A program made the translations under genes and the position numbers. A stretch of DNA of 64,000 nucleotides from Pomphorhynchus laevis (lineage: Eukaryota; Acanthocephala; Palaeacanthocephala; Echinorhynchida; Pomphorhynchidae), in contig WNNJ02001228.1 of the NCBI GenBank assembly GCA_012934845.2, positions 1 through 64,000 on the forward strand, read 5' to 3'. Positions 11,365 through 25,387 of this stretch are shown piece by piece (the stretch's first letter is position 1; each line of letters starts with the position of its first letter). The notes below the pieces were generated by a model. That model did not search any database and was not told the origin of the DNA. It was given only the letters and a program-made list of their open reading frames with translations.

Positions 11365-14300
11365 TATGATGTGATTAATAAATATTAGTATTGTTGAGTG
11401 GGACGCCTTCTAAAGAAGAGGAATAGTCCCGATATTCCCAGGTACACAAAAGCGCACCACTTGACCTTTTTCCCTTAATGTCAGACGCTGGGCCCGATTC
11501 AGTGGCCATCTAGTAATCTTCATGAATTATTAAATCTATTCAAGCCGAATCTAGAGTCCCAGTTTACCGAAATTGAAAAAACCAGGTATATTGCTCGATG
11601 TGTAAAGTCGGGAGTGGTTGATTCGTCATAAGGCGAAGGCTGATACCGATAATCTCTTTAACTTTTTCCATGTTGCAGATCTGCCATGAAATTAACCACG
11701 TGCGTTTTAGAACGAAAACAAGGCAATGGTATCATCACCATATAACAACAGATGTTGATCGCGCATATGAGGTTTAGAAAGGATAATGGAGACGGCTAAG
11801 TACAGGATTAAAGAGAGGGGATCATTGGGTTCGCCATTAATTTGGTAGAACTGTTGCGCATCAATGTCGTCTTATAGTAGAACCGCTTGGTATAAAACAG
11901 TATTTCCACCCTGTTAACAATTCTCGAAGGCAACCGAGTGACCAATAACTAATGACTGTTCACCGTTCAAAACCGATACACTTCATCAACTGTTGTATGA
12001 GTCGAGCGTTCCTTAATATATCCATGAAAACTTAGTGGGTGGAAATTCTTCCCAACCAAATTATTTCGAATTCTACGAGCAAGCACTTTATCGTAAATGG
12101 ATATTTGAGAGTTTTGAATCGAAATGGGTAGCAGAACTTAAGTCACCTGATTCTTTGTGGATAAAAATATACTTCTTTCAACATTAATTTCCGCGATATC
12201 GAATTGTAAGGCTAACAGCAGTGTGAAGGCGATCTTCTTTCTCTTACTGTCTGTCAAAAGCTAACATAAGGATAGGCGTAAAACTATCAAACTAACGTAA
12301 AGATAGGCGTATGGAATTTGGAGTCTTTGTCGAGGACTCCAGGAGTTCAGGATATTAGTCATAGGCAAATATCTACTTCTGAAATTACATTAACAATAAA
12401 TTCTTTGTGGTGATGGAGTGGCTCCGTAGTTGAGTAGGCCAATCAAATCATCAAAAACTCTGTCAAGACATGTGATACCAAACCATCCCGATGCATTTTG
12501 CTTTCAACTGACAGATTTCTCTCTTGAATATCTTCCAGAAGAAACGATGTGAAGGTTTTGAGGCAAGCAATGCAGGCTTATTTCTACTCTGTTGGATTTT
12601 GTAATATTTTATAATTTTTTCTAATATTTCTTTAAGAGAGCATGTCTGAATGAGTCAGAACTATTGGGAAAATGTAACGATTTTGCGAGAACCTTGAATT
12701 TTGTCTGAGCTGGATTGAAAATGCGACCTTTATAGATTGTCAATAAACTCCCGGTAGCTTGCTGATCTAGGTAGAAATTAAATCGGTCTAATTTGCATTA
12801 TTTACAACATGAAAGAGTCCGATCGCCACCTGGAAGATGGCCACTCTGATTGGATCAAAGTGCTATCTTCTTCGCAACTATTCGATTAAGGAGGTTGTGA
12901 TTTTTATGTATCTTCCCTGTTTGAATATAAGTATTGGTCAAACTTATTTGCTTATTATCATTACAAAATGTTATAGCTAAGCAAGTCAGGACAAGTTAAG
13001 TTTAGTAAGAAGGATGACTTTAATAAGCATTTTACTAGAATTACAATACATTGAGATTAAGATGAGTGTGGTGGGGTTATTTACGGAGTATAGAGGGCAT
13101 TGATGTGCTGTTTTAGAAATCGAGTAATGTCCTGAGAGGTCTGGATTGATTTAGCTTCCTGAAAGGTAATGACGTCAACATTTAGACATTTCAAAAGTCG
13201 AAAGGCAGAAGAACCTCTCGAATTCCACTGAAATATATTCAGTGTAAAAGGTTCTCGACTAATTCCCATTGCGTTAGTCTACAAGCGGAAAGAACAACTC
13301 GCTAGTTGGAATTGACACATAAGTGGTTACACCAAGCATTTATATCAATACCAATTGTAGATGCGCTCTTTACATCAGAATGGTTCACGTTGAGTAACTT
13401 TTGGGAGATATCATCATTTTCATGTGTAGCTCTTGACCATTTCACTCTTATTCTAGATAGCTTCACACTTCTTGATTTCAGGCCAAATTTGCCGCTAGAG
13501 AGAGCAACCCTCTTGTTTGAGTTTGTAAGATGCTCTGATACGGATTGAGGTGGAGATACCATGGCAACAATTATTTTCCATGTCACGATATTCATGTTTT
13601 TTCTAGAGAACCAGGTAAATCTCTTTTCCAATATAAATGAATATTCCTCGAAGGATAATTGCTGATAGATCAACTTTATGTTACATGATTCTCTAAAAGT
13701 TTTTGGAATTGACTTCTGTTGATGTCTACTTAGATACTCCTTAAATAGCTGGCATTTTTTGAAAATACTGGATGCTTATTGACGGAGTTTGTGCGAGTCG
13801 GGTTATTATATTTACGATATCACCCGTCGTGAAGTTTACTATCAGGGAACTTAGGAAATCTGGGAGTATTTGTACAGGATGATCCTAAGTGCCTCTACAA
13901 ATGGCATTGTTGACAATGTGGGAAAGTAAAATCATTTGATGAGATATTCTGAAACATCAGGTTAATCCCCATGAAGGGGTTATGATTGATTTTAGATAGA
14001 ACCATGACATTATCCAAAATTCTTCCAAACGCTACGGATAGCAGGGATCCATCCTTGTTATAGACCTGATGTCCTTGATAGAAGGTACTCTAATTTTTTT
14101 CAGATCGTCCTTGTTAATATCAGGTTCAATATTCGTGATCTTGATTGTTGCCCTAACTGCTTTGTAGCAAAAGCAATTTTGAATAACCCCGAAAATTTTC
14201 TGTCGGAGTTATAAAGCACTCTGCCTGGATAAACATCAATAAAGGTCCAAGTAGCTTTTTGAAGAAATCATTTTTTTTCGTAGAAACACTGATTTTGATC

Positions 14301-14400
14301 TCGACATGATTCATGAGCTTCCTAACTAAAGGAAGCCCCTTTTTATTATTAGAAGTATCAATAACCTGCATAATCTCCTTTTATGTAAGAGTCCTCCCGT
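11365..14400 (-). mobile_element. LINE copy F: decayed non-LTR retrotransposon
   Basis: A minus-strand copy of the same LINE family as the 27.9-31.85 kb element. Its C-terminal ORF2 region begins near 11400 and reverse-transcriptase remnants follow from about 11700 to 12900. The endonuclease start is at 13081-13269 (FTLNIFQWNSRGSS then VITFQEAKS), and ORF1-derived frames lie at 13302-13673 and 14153-14371. Most of the endonuclease between its first 60 residues and the RT linker is missing, so the copy has an internal deletion. Many frameshifts and stops break both ORFs. It is one of the most divergent copies in the cluster. Confidence 0.75.
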
Positions 14401-14869
14401 TCACTAGAGCATACCGTTATTTAGTTTCCAACAGGATAATTGCATTAAATACTCGAAAATTGTGAATTCTTTGAAGCTCCGAATTGTTTACTTATTTTGC
14501 TCATGTTCTTGTTGAACTTACCATGTAAATTATTCATAATAAAACAGTGTTTCAGCACAACTGCTTACAACTAAAAACAACTATAACATTTCGCACAGCT
14601 GCAAACAACTATAGGAATGTAAATTGTCAGAACAAGAATATTGCATCAACAAATTAAAAAATGAAGCAATATTCATCATAAGAATGATTTACCAAAAATA
14701 ATAATTAATTAAAGGATAAACGTAACTAAAACAAAATTTACAGCAAAGATAAAATAAACCAAATTCAATGGGTAAAATACTAAAATAATTGTTACTAAAT
14801 CAATATCTGGTTTGTTATTATCGGGTAAGTTTCTAATTTTATCTTTAAAAAACGCTTCTCGTATTTTTT

Positions 14870-15105
14870 AAATAAAATTTTCTATTCAAATTATTTTACT
14901 CTTGTCGATGCTTCTTTATGATTATTATTTAAAAAGTTGTAAATAACAGAATCAGAGCCTATTTCTTTTCTAACTGACTATTTATGTTATTCAATGTTTT
15001 TTGTTAATCCATGCTTAGTTTGACCTATACAGTATACCTTATTGCAGTCTTCACAGTGTATTTTATATCCAATGGTACCCTTGTTGTAAAGCGGTTTGCG
15101 TTTAA
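14870..15105 (-). mobile_element. GIY-YIG endonuclease fragment of a Penelope-like element
   Basis: On the minus strand, near 15095-15000, the frame reads GYKIHCEDCNKVYCIGQTKHGL. This matches the start of a GIY-YIG nuclease domain as found at the C-terminus of Penelope-like elements (compare YEIPCLNCPAKYFGQTKQGL in the element at 40.6-43.5 kb). It is short and broken, and belongs to a different subfamily from the intact one. Two copies of the word GCGGTTTGCGTTTA at about 15096 and 15251 flank its 5' side. Confidence 0.6.
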
Positions 15106-17760
15106 ATATTTTTTATTTTAGTTATTTATATTGTAGAGAATTATATGGTATACATCAATAAATTGGCATATATGGATGGTATACCAAAACATTAGCATAT
15201 TCGTTGTTTATACCAACAATTTATATCAGATTATCGATTTATAACAATGTAAGGCGGTTTGCGTTTATTTTCTACGATTGAACATAGAAATGTAATATAC
15301 ATGTGTTCACGTATTAAAAAATTCTTTTTTGTTTGAATTATTTGTGTAATTTTTAGATTGTTAATAATAAACAATTTGTTTACAACACAAATTATCTAAG
15401 ATTGTCAGCTTTGTAAATAGAAAAATGTAAATAAATAAAGATTTTGTTAAATAAAAAGAAAAACGTTTAAAAAACAGAAAATCAAATAATTTAATAAGTA
15501 GCATAAAATACTTCACATCATAATCTCTTAATCATATACCTCTATCTTTTATACACGTTCAAGACGTCAGGTCCGATTGGATCTGAGCTTTGGGCCGCAC
15601 AAACGCACCGCCTTCTAACTGAACCAATCGGGGTCTCTTAGACGCCTAAGAGTCCAGTCGAGGAGGACTATGGAGGTAATCTCATAATGAAGAGCTTGAG
15701 AAATCCTAGTATTTGCTCTGGAGAACATCCTCTAGAGAAGAAGACTAATCCCGAGATAGCCCAACTACCCCCAAGGCGTACTTGGTTTTTCACATTCAAT
15801 CAAACGTTGGGCCTGTTTTAGGGTCCACCTAGCTCTCTACAGGATACGTTTAAGTCTATCCAGGTCAGCTTTTGCCGACATGTTCACCGTAATGGTTAAT
15901 CACAGATATTTTACTCGACTGTGAAAGTAGAGGGTAATTGAGACTGCAAAAGGAAGGAAAGGGCAGAGTCGCTAGTTTTTAAAGTTTATATTTTGTTGCC
16001 GGGGCGCCTTGAACTACCACATGCGATTCTTCAGAGTTTAGAATAAGATTGGATGGGGATAACTGATCTTTTAATCATAAAAGAATCGGCTGATGTCCGA
16101 GACTACATCTTTGCAACTGAGTCCAGAGAACAGAAATTTGGTATCATCAGCATATACCACGAGATGTTGATTACGTTGTAATGCCTTGAAGAGAATAATG
16201 AAAGTAAAATATATAAGATAGGAGTAAGTGGGGAAACTTAAGGCACATATGTAATAGGGTAGAACTGACGTGCATAAGGGTCGTCTTCATAATAGAACCG
16301 CTTAGTGTACAGCAGTATCTACATCCTAATAACAATTATCGCAGGCAGCCTGAGAGACCTCAGAGAGGAGACGCGAAGGGAATGGAGATGCGGTCAAATG
16401 TAGCAAAAAGTCAAAAAAAAACAGCCACAGCAAGTTGATGACTGTTATCCTGACAAAACTGATGCACTTCACCAATTGCAGAATGCACCGAGCGCCTTTT
16501 GACCAACCCATGAAAACTCGGTGGTATTAAGTTCCCCCTTCTTAAATGGTCGCGGATTCTAAGCGCAAGCGCTTTTTTATAGATAAATGTGAGGGGATTT
16601 TGAATCGGAATGGGCCGCAGGTCTTTGGGACATAACACCGATTTTTTATTTGGTAAAAATATACGTCGGCTACAATTGATGCTTGGTTACATCGAATGGT
16701 TAGGCTAAAAGCATTGTGGCGGCCACTTCTCTTCTTTTATAGATTGACAAACGCTGACAAACTGGAAAAATGTGGAGCGACGGATTTGGAGGTGCCCGTA
16801 AATGGGCCCCGGGAGTTAATGATATCCGTAACAGATAAGTCCTTGCTTATGAAGTCACCCCAAGTCAAGATTGTTATGGAGAAAGCCTTGCTCCATAATT
16901 ATGTATGGCTAGTGACTACTCCAAAACTCTAAAAAGGCTTACGCTAATAATCCAACCCAATGCCCTTTACCACCAGCAGACAAACTTCTCCTTGAATATC
17001 TTCCAGAAGGAAGCGTGATAGGTATAAAGACGAGCAATTCTTGTCCTGTCTCTACTCAGTTGGAGCCTATATCTAGAACTTTAGTATTCATTGGAGAAAG
17101 CTTGCCTGATGGAAGCGGAGAGATTGGGAAGGTGTAGCATTTTCACTTGGACCTTGAGTTTTGTTGGGGTGGGATCGAAATGCGACCTTTTAACGCAGTA
17201 GAAAGGATCCCGGTAGTTTGCAAAGAGAGGTAGAAATTAAATTCGGTCAAACTCTTATTCCCTATCATGGGGAAGAGTTGGATAACTGCCTGAAAGAAGA
17301 CCACTTTAATATGATCAAAGTGGAACATGCCTCTAAGCAACGTATATTCCTCTAGTTGTCAGCATATTAGGTCATGAGATGTGGTCAGCTGTTGGCGCGA
17401 CTGCTTAGTGCAGATAGGCTTTAACCACATCTTATGTAGTAGTAATATGTTGAGGTGTGAATTTGTTGTAGAGCAATGAAATGTAGGGGTTTGTGGTTTA
17501 TGTACAAGATATTCGTTTCTGCTCTGCAAAGTGCAGCATTAATCCAACGACCAGTTATGTCGTTAAAGTCACGGAGTAACATGTCGTAGCCGACACCTAC
17601 AATTCGGTACAGGAGGTCACGATTATTCTTGTAAATCTTCCCTGCCCCTATGTAGGCATAGGCTATGCTTATGCGCTAACTTTTCTTTATTAGTGATATA
17701 ACTAAACAAGAAAAGGTTAGATACGAGTAGTTTAATAAGAAGCAGGTCTTTAAGATGGAG

Positions 17761-17798
17761 GACAACAACAGTTCTTCGAATCAAGAACTGTTGTTGTC
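17761..17798. repeat. Perfect 16-bp hairpin in LINE copy D
   Basis: GACAACAACAGTTCTT (17761-17776) is exactly complementary to 17783-17798, with a 6-nt loop. It lies just where the endonuclease sequence is joined to ORF1 by an internal deletion. Confidence 0.85.
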
Positions 17799-18596
17799 AG
17801 AATTTGTGCCACACCACACATGGAATTAGTTTGGTTGATGATCAGATCTTCTAATTTTATTGATATAGCCTGACTCTTAGAATTTATCAGACGGGCGATA
17901 TCGTGGTCGGAAAGTTTATTGCTGACTTCCACGAAGCTAGAAGACTTGATTTGGGGAGAGCGATAACGCTTTTGATAGTTTTTGAAATAACTACATTTCC
18001 TTGACCAAGCCGGATGATCGCGCCTACAGTTGTAGCACTACGGGGGTCTTTCACATTTTCCATTTATATGATGACCGTCAGAAGAGTCGCAGACCCCGCG
18101 CGATTGAGGTAAATGGCAGCCTAAACCCAGTGCCCCCAGTTATGGCAACTATTACAGTGGGGGTAAATTAGGTTGTTAGTATTTATAGTAGTAAAAATCA
18201 GGTTGTGCCCCAAAAAGAGGTTACATGCAGATTTTGATAAACAAGCGGCTACATCAACCGCAGAGGAGTAAAAGGCAATCGGCAAGGGGAAGGCGGTATT
18301 TCATTTAATAAATCGGGTATTAGTCATGTTAAAGAGTTTTTCAATGGCTTGAATGCCGGCTGTATCAAGGACTGACAGGATGTTAATTATTTTCATAGAC
18401 GCTTGTATGGGTTTGAAGTTTATAAGGCCAAAATGTGCTAGATGTTCTTTGTAGTACTCAATATAGGAGGAAGCAAGGTTAGAGGAGGAAAATGAAATTC
18501 TCACTTCTGATTAGTAATAACGGATTGAGTTAACAATGACTCTGTATTTATATAAATCAGCGAAATTCCGCAGGCAAGTGTTAAATTTTTTCGACT

Positions 18597-18628
18597 GTCT
18601 AACGGCGAAATGAATTTCGCCGTTAGAC
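18597..18628. repeat. Perfect 15-bp hairpin with 2-nt loop in LINE copy D
   Basis: GTCTAACGGCGAAAT (18597-18611) pairs exactly with 18614-18628. Related LINE copies do not show the palindrome at the comparable place, so it seems to have arisen in this copy. Confidence 0.85.
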
Positions 18629-18868
18629 AATTTTGCAGTTTCAGTAAGGGGCATTTCCCCATGTTCCATATGTGAATCAGAAAATAAAACATTACTTATC
18701 TTCTACTTAGATTTAAAAAGAATACCTGGTTGAGTTTTGGTGAAGATAAGGATTTTGATGGCAATTTTTTGTACATTAAACAATTCTTTTTGATCCTCAG
18801 CACTAAAAATTTTTGCAATTTTGAAAAATGAACGTTTTGCATAAAAATGTGTTCGTCATAACATTACG

Positions 18869-21800
18869 CTACTACATAACATAAGATAAGGATTTTACAA
18901 ACAATAACAAAAAAGAAAGACATGAAAACATGTATTTTTTGATTCACCGTAACGGTGAATCCCAGGTGTTTTACTCGACTTGTGAAGGTAGGGAGTGGTT
19001 GATTAGTCAATATGGAAGATAGAGCAGGGAGTGATAGTCTCTTTAATTTTTTCTTTGTCTAATGGAAGCCATGAAAGACAACAACCTACGATTTGGGGGA
19101 ATTTAAAATAAGATTAAATATGTGTAACTGATCTTTTAATCTTAGAAAGAAACGGCTGATGTCCGAAGCGACATCTTTGCACCTGCGTCCAGAGAACAGG
19201 GCCGTGGTATCATCAGCGTATACCACTAGATGTTGATCACGTTTAAAATTCTTGAATAGTACAATGGAGGCAGCAAGAAATAAGATAGGAGAAAGTGGGG
19301 ATCCTTGGGGCACACCTGTAATAGGGTAGAACTGACACGCATTAGGGTCGTCTTCATAATAGAACCGCTTGGTGTATAGAAATATCTCCACCCTGTTAAC
19401 AATTCTCGCAGGAACCCGAGGGACTTAAGAGAGGAGATAACGAAGGAATGTAGCTACGGTTAAATGCAGCAGAAAAGTCATGGAAAAAAGCCATAACAAG
19501 TTGATTGCTATTATTCCGACAAAACTGATTCACTTCACCTATTGCTGAATGAATTAATGAAAACTCGATAAGATCAAGTTACGCCTACTTCAATGGTCGC
19601 GGATTCTACGCGCAAGCGCTTTTTCCTAGATGGAGATAAGGGAGTTTTGAATCAAAAAGGGCCGCAGATCTTTAAGGCATGTAATCGATTTCTGTTTCGG
19701 TAAAAATACGCGACGGCTGATATTTATGCCAGCAATTTCGGATGATGAGTCTAAAATCATTGTGACGGCCTCTTCTCTTATATGATCGCCTGTCAAAAGC
19801 TGATAAACCTGAGAAGATAGTGAAGCAACGAATTTTGAGGTGCCTTGTAGCCCCTATGTCTTAAGGTTATCTGTAACAGATAATTCCCTACTCCTGAAGT
19901 TACACCAAGGCGGGATTGGTTGGGGTGATTGAGTGGTTCCATAATTATGTAGGGATATCGACTCCTCTAAAACTTTATCAAGACCAATACTACCAATCCA
20001 GCCAAATGCTCTATCCTTCCAACAGACGAAGTTCTCCTTCTTGAATATCTTCCAAAAGAAGACTGAGAAGGGTTAAGGTAAGCAAGGCTCGCTCTATCCC
20101 TGCTCAGTTGGAACCTGTATCTATTGTTCCAGTATTTATTCGAGAGGGCCTGCTTGACGTAAACAGAAAGATTAGGAAGGTGTAGCATATTAGCTAGGAC
20201 CTTGAGTTTTGTTGGAGTGTGATTGTATATACGACCTCTATAAGTAGTCGAAAGTAACGCTATAGCTTGCGAAGAGAGATAGGAATTAAATTCGGTCAAA
20301 CTCACATTTCCAATTCTGATGCAGCGTTGGATATCTGCCTGAAAGAAAGCCACTCTGATGTGATCAAAGTGAAACTTCCTTTCAAGCAATGTATCTGCCT
20401 CTATCCTCAAGCGAATTGGGTCATGAGAGGTGGTAGTTGTTGGAGCGACTGCTCCGTGTAGATATGTTTCAACAACTACATCTTATAATGCAGTAATATA
20501 TCGGGGAGATAATTTGTTGTCGAGCAATGAAAGGTAGTGGACGGTGGTTTATGAATAAGATAGTCGTTCCTTAGTCTGTGGAGTGCTACATTAATCCAAC
20601 GATCAGTTCTGTCGTTAAAGTCACCAAGTAACATGTCATAGCCACTACCTAAAATACGATCCAGGATGTCACGGTTTTTGTGAATCTCCCCTGGGCGGAT
20701 GTAGATATTGTCTATACTAACACGTTTACTGTTCTTACAAAGCGATAGCTAAACAAGACAGAGCTGGACAATAGTAGTTGAACAGGAGGGAAGATCTTAA
20801 GGAGCATTTAACTATGGTTAAAATACCTTGAGATGAAGATTAGTGAGGTTAGGTTATGTACGGAGTATAGTGGGTGTTGATGTGCTTTGGGATAAATCGA
20901 GTAATGCCATGAGGGAGACGGATAGACCGAGTCTTCTGAAGGACTGTAACTGCATCTCTACCAGATAAAAGTCTAAGGGCAGAAGCACTTCCCGAGTTCC
21001 ACTGAAGGAATTTCAGTGAAAAAGGCTCTTAACTACTTTACTTTGTGTTAATCTAGCTGGAGTGGATGCCACCTCCTAGTCCGAGCTGAAGGTGAGAAGG
21101 TTGCCCTCCCCACACCCAGTCAGACAAGTTAGAGACACTTACCATTAGGCGTTATCTTCATTTCCTTTCTTATTGTTGGCCACTGCCATTTCCCAAGTAG
21201 AATTACTGTTCTTCGCCAGCTTGATAGTATTTTTTAAATTTCACATCTAGACCAAGCTGGATGTGAAAGACAACAATTCGAGCATTTTGGAGGAAGTCTG
21301 CAATCGAAGTTGTGATTATTGTCGTTCGAACCACAGATCCCACAGACTCTTGATTTATTGCAACTAGAGCTCAATGGCCCCCAGCTTTGACATGTGTTGC
21401 AATGGGGGTACACTAGATTATCTGAGCTGATTTTTGTAAATTTAAGATTGCACCCCATAAAGGGATTGTGCGCAGCCTTAGAAATGATATCTGCGTTGCA
21501 TTTATCAGTATTTGCAAATGCAACAGGAATAGGCAAATTGTCCTTGTTATAGATAAACCTAACATTGTGTAGGTAAAAACGTTTCTCAAGGAATTCGATG
21601 TCACTTTTATCAAGGTCATTGATGATATTGGTAATCTTGACTGAGGCTATGATCAGTTTGAGAGTAATAACCCCATGTTTGAAAGATTATCGTTGAAAAA
21701 CTTTTCATTGGATGATGAAAGGTCGAAAGTAACAAAGGAGATTCTGTACGTGTTATTGATAACTCTCGCAAAGTTCAAAATTACTCTGTCTGGTAGTGCT

Positions 21801-22115
21801 TGAACAAAATTTCTTAGGTAAACGTTAAAAAACATGTTATTGGCTACAGGTGTGTTAAGAGTAATAATCGCCAGATTCGCGTGTTTAGTTATAGGGGGAA
21901 ACACCTCCCCATCAAAATCATAAACAAATACTCCATTAACCTTAACTGGAATTACTGGAACAGTTATTACCTTCTCTAACTGTTCTTTATAAGGAATCAT
22001 ACAGGAATTTGTACAAAAATTATTAGCTTTTTGGAATTCCTTGATCGTCCGAACGTTATACTTGCACACATTTTTGAAAAAATAAGTTAAATGTTGAATA
22101 CACACGGTTTTACTT
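18869..22115 (-). mobile_element. LINE copy C: decayed non-LTR retrotransposon
   Basis: A minus-strand copy with a 3'-UTR tail at 18869-18945 ending in TTATC-type words, joined at 18946 directly to mid-ORF2, so the ORF2 C-terminus is deleted. The RT core lies at 19086-19391 (ITGVPQGSPLSPILF and LVVYADDTTALFSG). Linker frames are at 19967-20410 and the endonuclease is at about 20480-21040. ORF1 covers about 21234-22105. At 21240-21420 it has the Cys/His knuckles CNTCQSWGPLSSSC, CGICGSNDNNHNFDC and CSNCCLSHPAWSRC. Several frameshifts interrupt both ORFs. Confidence 0.8.
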
Positions 22116-22129
22116 TAATAACTAAATTA

Positions 22130-25100
22130 AATTAAAGAATTTCTTATATCACCGAAAATAAATGAATACATGAAAAAGTCAAATAATTCAGATCAGTAGA
22201 TAGTTAGCAAACAAAAAATTTCTTTCTCCAATCTTCAGCGCCTTCCCAACTTTTACGGCCTCGAATCCAAGCGGATCTGAGCCCCCAACCGATCCAACAC
22301 GCCGCCTTCCGACTGAACCACCCGGGGTCTTTCACATCCCGAAGAATCCAATCGAGACGGACTATGCTGGGTAAACGAGAGACGAGGAGCTTAAGAAACC
22401 TTAGCCTTTGCTCTGGGGGACGTCCTCTCGAAAAGAAGACTAATCCCGAGATAGCCCAGGTGCCCCAAAGGCGCACCTGGGTTTTCCTATTCAACGACAG
22501 ATGTTGATCCCGTTTTAGGGCCCACCTAGCTTTCTTCAGGATACGTTTAAGTCTATCCAGGTCAACTTTCGCCGACTAGTTCACCGTAACAGTGAACCCC
22601 AGGTATTTTACTCGACTTGTGAAGGTTGGGAGTGGTTCAGAGGCAAATATAGAGGAGAGCACATAGAGTGTTAATCTCTTAAGATTTTGCTTTGTAGCAG
22701 GGTGCCATGAAAGACTACCACCTGCGATTTAGCAGAGTTTTACAATAGATTGTATGGTGGGAGCTAGTCTTTTAATCTTAAAATGAACCGGCTGATGTTA
22801 GAGATTACGTCTTTAAACATGTGTCCAGTAAACATGGCTATGGTGTCATCAGCGTACACCACTAGACGTTGTTCGCGTTTAAATGATTTAAATAGGTTAA
22901 TAGAGGCAGCAAGGTACAAGATAGGAGAGAGTGGGGAACATTGAAGTACACCCGTAATAGGATAGAACTGACGCGCATCAGGGTCATCTTCATAATAAAA
23001 TCGCTTGGTGTACAACAGAATCTCCACCATGTTCACAATTCTCGCAGGCAACCCAAGGGACCTGAGAGAATCAGATTACGCCTAATTAAATGGTCCGGAT
23101 TTCACGCGCAAGCGCTTTTTCGTAAATCGACACGAGGGCATTTTGAATCGAAATGGGTCGCAGATCTTTAGGACATAAGCAGGATTTTTTCTTAGGTATA
23201 AAAACTCTCTTACTTATATTGATGCCTGCTACATCAGACGGGGAGGCTAAAAGCATTGTGACGGCCACCTCTCTTCTGTAGTAGGCTGTCAGAAGCTGAC
23301 ATACCCGAGAATAAAATGGAGCAATGGATTTGGAGGTGCCCGGAAGTGGACCCCCCGAGTTAAGGATATCTTTAACAGATAAATCCCTACTTCTGAAGTT
23401 ACACCAAGGCGGGATTGGTTGAGGTGATTGAGTGGCTCTATAGTTGTGTAAGGCCAGTGACTCCTCCAAAACTTTTTCAAGGCCCATATTACCTATCCAA
23501 CCCAATGCCCTTTCCTTCCAACAAACAAATTTATCCTTCTTAATTATCTTCTAAAAGGAAGACTGAGAAGGGTTAAGACGAGTAATACTCGCCCTATCCC
23601 TACCCAGCTGGAACCTATATATAGTGCTCCAGTATTCATTCGAGAATCTGTCTGGCGGAAGCAATGAGATTAGGGAAGTAAGCAATTTTGCTAGGACCTT
23701 GAGTTTTGTCGGAGTGGGATTGTATAAGCGACCTTTATAGTAAGTCGATAGAATCGCGGTAGCTTGCGAAGAGAGGTAGGTATCAAATTCGGTAAGACTC
23801 TCATTTTCTATTCGGGGAAAGAGTCGGATAGCCGCCTGAAAGAGGGCTACTCTGCTTGGATCAAAGTAAAACCTCCTTCAAATCAACGCATCCTCCTCAA
23901 TTCTCCAACGAAGTAGGTCATACGAGGTGAAAAGTTGTTGGCACGACTACTCCGTACAGAGGGGTTCAAGGAACCACCTCGAGTGAAGCAGCAAAATGTC
24001 GAGGATTGAATTTGATGATGTGCAATGAAAGGTAGGGGAAGGTGGTTTGTAAATAAGATAACCGTTCCTAGCTCTGTGAAGTGCTGCGTTGATACAACGA
24101 CCAGTTCTGTCGTTGAAGTCCCCAAGTATCATGTCATAGCCGCTGTCAATAATACTATCCAGAAGGTCACGGTTCTTGTGAATCTCCCCTGGACGTATGT
24201 AGACATTGGCTAGACTCAGGCGTTTACAGTTCTTACATAGTGAAACTGCTAGACAAGACATGGCTGGACACGAGTAGTTAAATAGAAGGGAGGACCTTAA
24301 GGAGCACTTAACTAAGGTCAAAAGTCCTTGAGATGAAGAGGAGTGAGGTGGGGTTATGTACGGAGTATAGTGGGAACAGATATGCTTTGGGATAAATCGA
24401 GTAATGTCCTGGGGGATACAGATAGCCCGCGTCTCCTGAAGGACTATAACATCTGCGTCTCTACCGGATAAGAGGATTAAAGGCAGAATCACTTCCCGAA
24501 TTCCACTGAGTGATATTAAGTGAAAAAGGCTCACGATTACTCTGCATTGTGATGGATTAGTTAGATAGGGGGATTGCCTACCTAGACAGAGCTAGTGCAG
24601 GAAGGTCGCCCTTCACACCAATAGACATATCCAGGGTAGGTACTTGCCCCTGGGCAAAATCTTCATTTACCCTCTTAGCCTTCAGTAGTGTTTCAATCTT
24701 GATTGGGGGGACTGGATGGGCCGAGCTCCCTTTTTTCGAAGCTGGTGTAACTGTTGAGGCCGGTAATTCTGGATTCGGATTTATAGCCCTGATTGCCATA
24801 AGTATAAAGCTCTCAAGCCTCTTATGCGATGAATCAATTTTCTTGTCTACCATAAGTGATATTTCTGAATCACTCATCCTCTGAGCAACGGCAACAGTAG
24901 AAAATGAAGCAGCCGATTTGTATTTTGCAGTCTTAATAAAAGCTTTTTGTAGGCTTTGAACGTAAGGCAGGCCCTGCACCAGGCCGGATGGCTCCCCCCA
25001 CAGTTGGTGCAGGACAGAGGGGCCTTGCAGGAGTCGATAGAATTAATCGCCAGGCATGACGAAGAGCCACACATCCCACATGTGGCCGTACCACTGCAGC

Positions 25101-25385
25101 TGAACGCCCAGTGTCCCCATTTGTGTCACCGGCTGCAATGGGGGTAGGTGTACTCATCAATATCAACGATAGTAAAGTTCAGATTGAATCCCATAAAAGG
25201 GTTTGAACCGGCTTTGGACAACAGCTGCGCACGATTAATGGGTGTGGAACAGAACCCTACCTGGATAGGGTTACCATCCCAACATAGCTCCGACACAAAA
25301 TTTGCGTGGCCGTTGTTGTGCATTTTTACTTTAATTACCACATAGCTACAATCAATTTGTACTACCACAGAGCTACAATAATAAC
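22130..25385 (-). mobile_element. LINE copy B: decayed non-LTR retrotransposon, near full length
   Basis: A minus-strand copy that keeps the intact C-terminal end of ORF2 (22204-22494, ending LDWILRDVKDPGWFSRK and then about 34 residues). That shows what the tail of the family looks like. RT pieces lie at 22764-23051 (YADDTIAMFTG) and 23086-23505. The endonuclease is at 23947-24534 (195 residues, with VIVLQETRA and MILGDFNDRTGR). ORF1 pieces are at 24578-25385, including ALSCTNCGGSHPAWCRACL. ORF1 is cut at its N-terminal side near 25385, where the plus-strand copy E begins. Several frameshifts and small deletions make it inactive. Confidence 0.8.
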
Positions 25386-25387
25386 CC

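Larger units (their letters stand above)
15540..18700 (-). mobile_element. LINE copy D: decayed non-LTR retrotransposon
   Basis: A minus-strand member of the cluster family. The ORF2 C-terminus starts at about 15560. RT scraps lie at 16326-16640 (CPKDLRPIPIQNPLTFIY and NLIPPSFHGLVKRRSVHSA). The linker region is at 17143-17340 and the endonuclease runs to about 17700. The N-terminal endonuclease motifs are missing, because sequence near 17750 jumps straight into ORF1. ORF1 pieces cover 17750-18692, including a Cys/His zinc-knuckle stretch around 17990-18160. Two perfect hairpins lie inside ORF1 (see separate entries). The copy has multiple breaks and is inactive. Confidence 0.75.
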
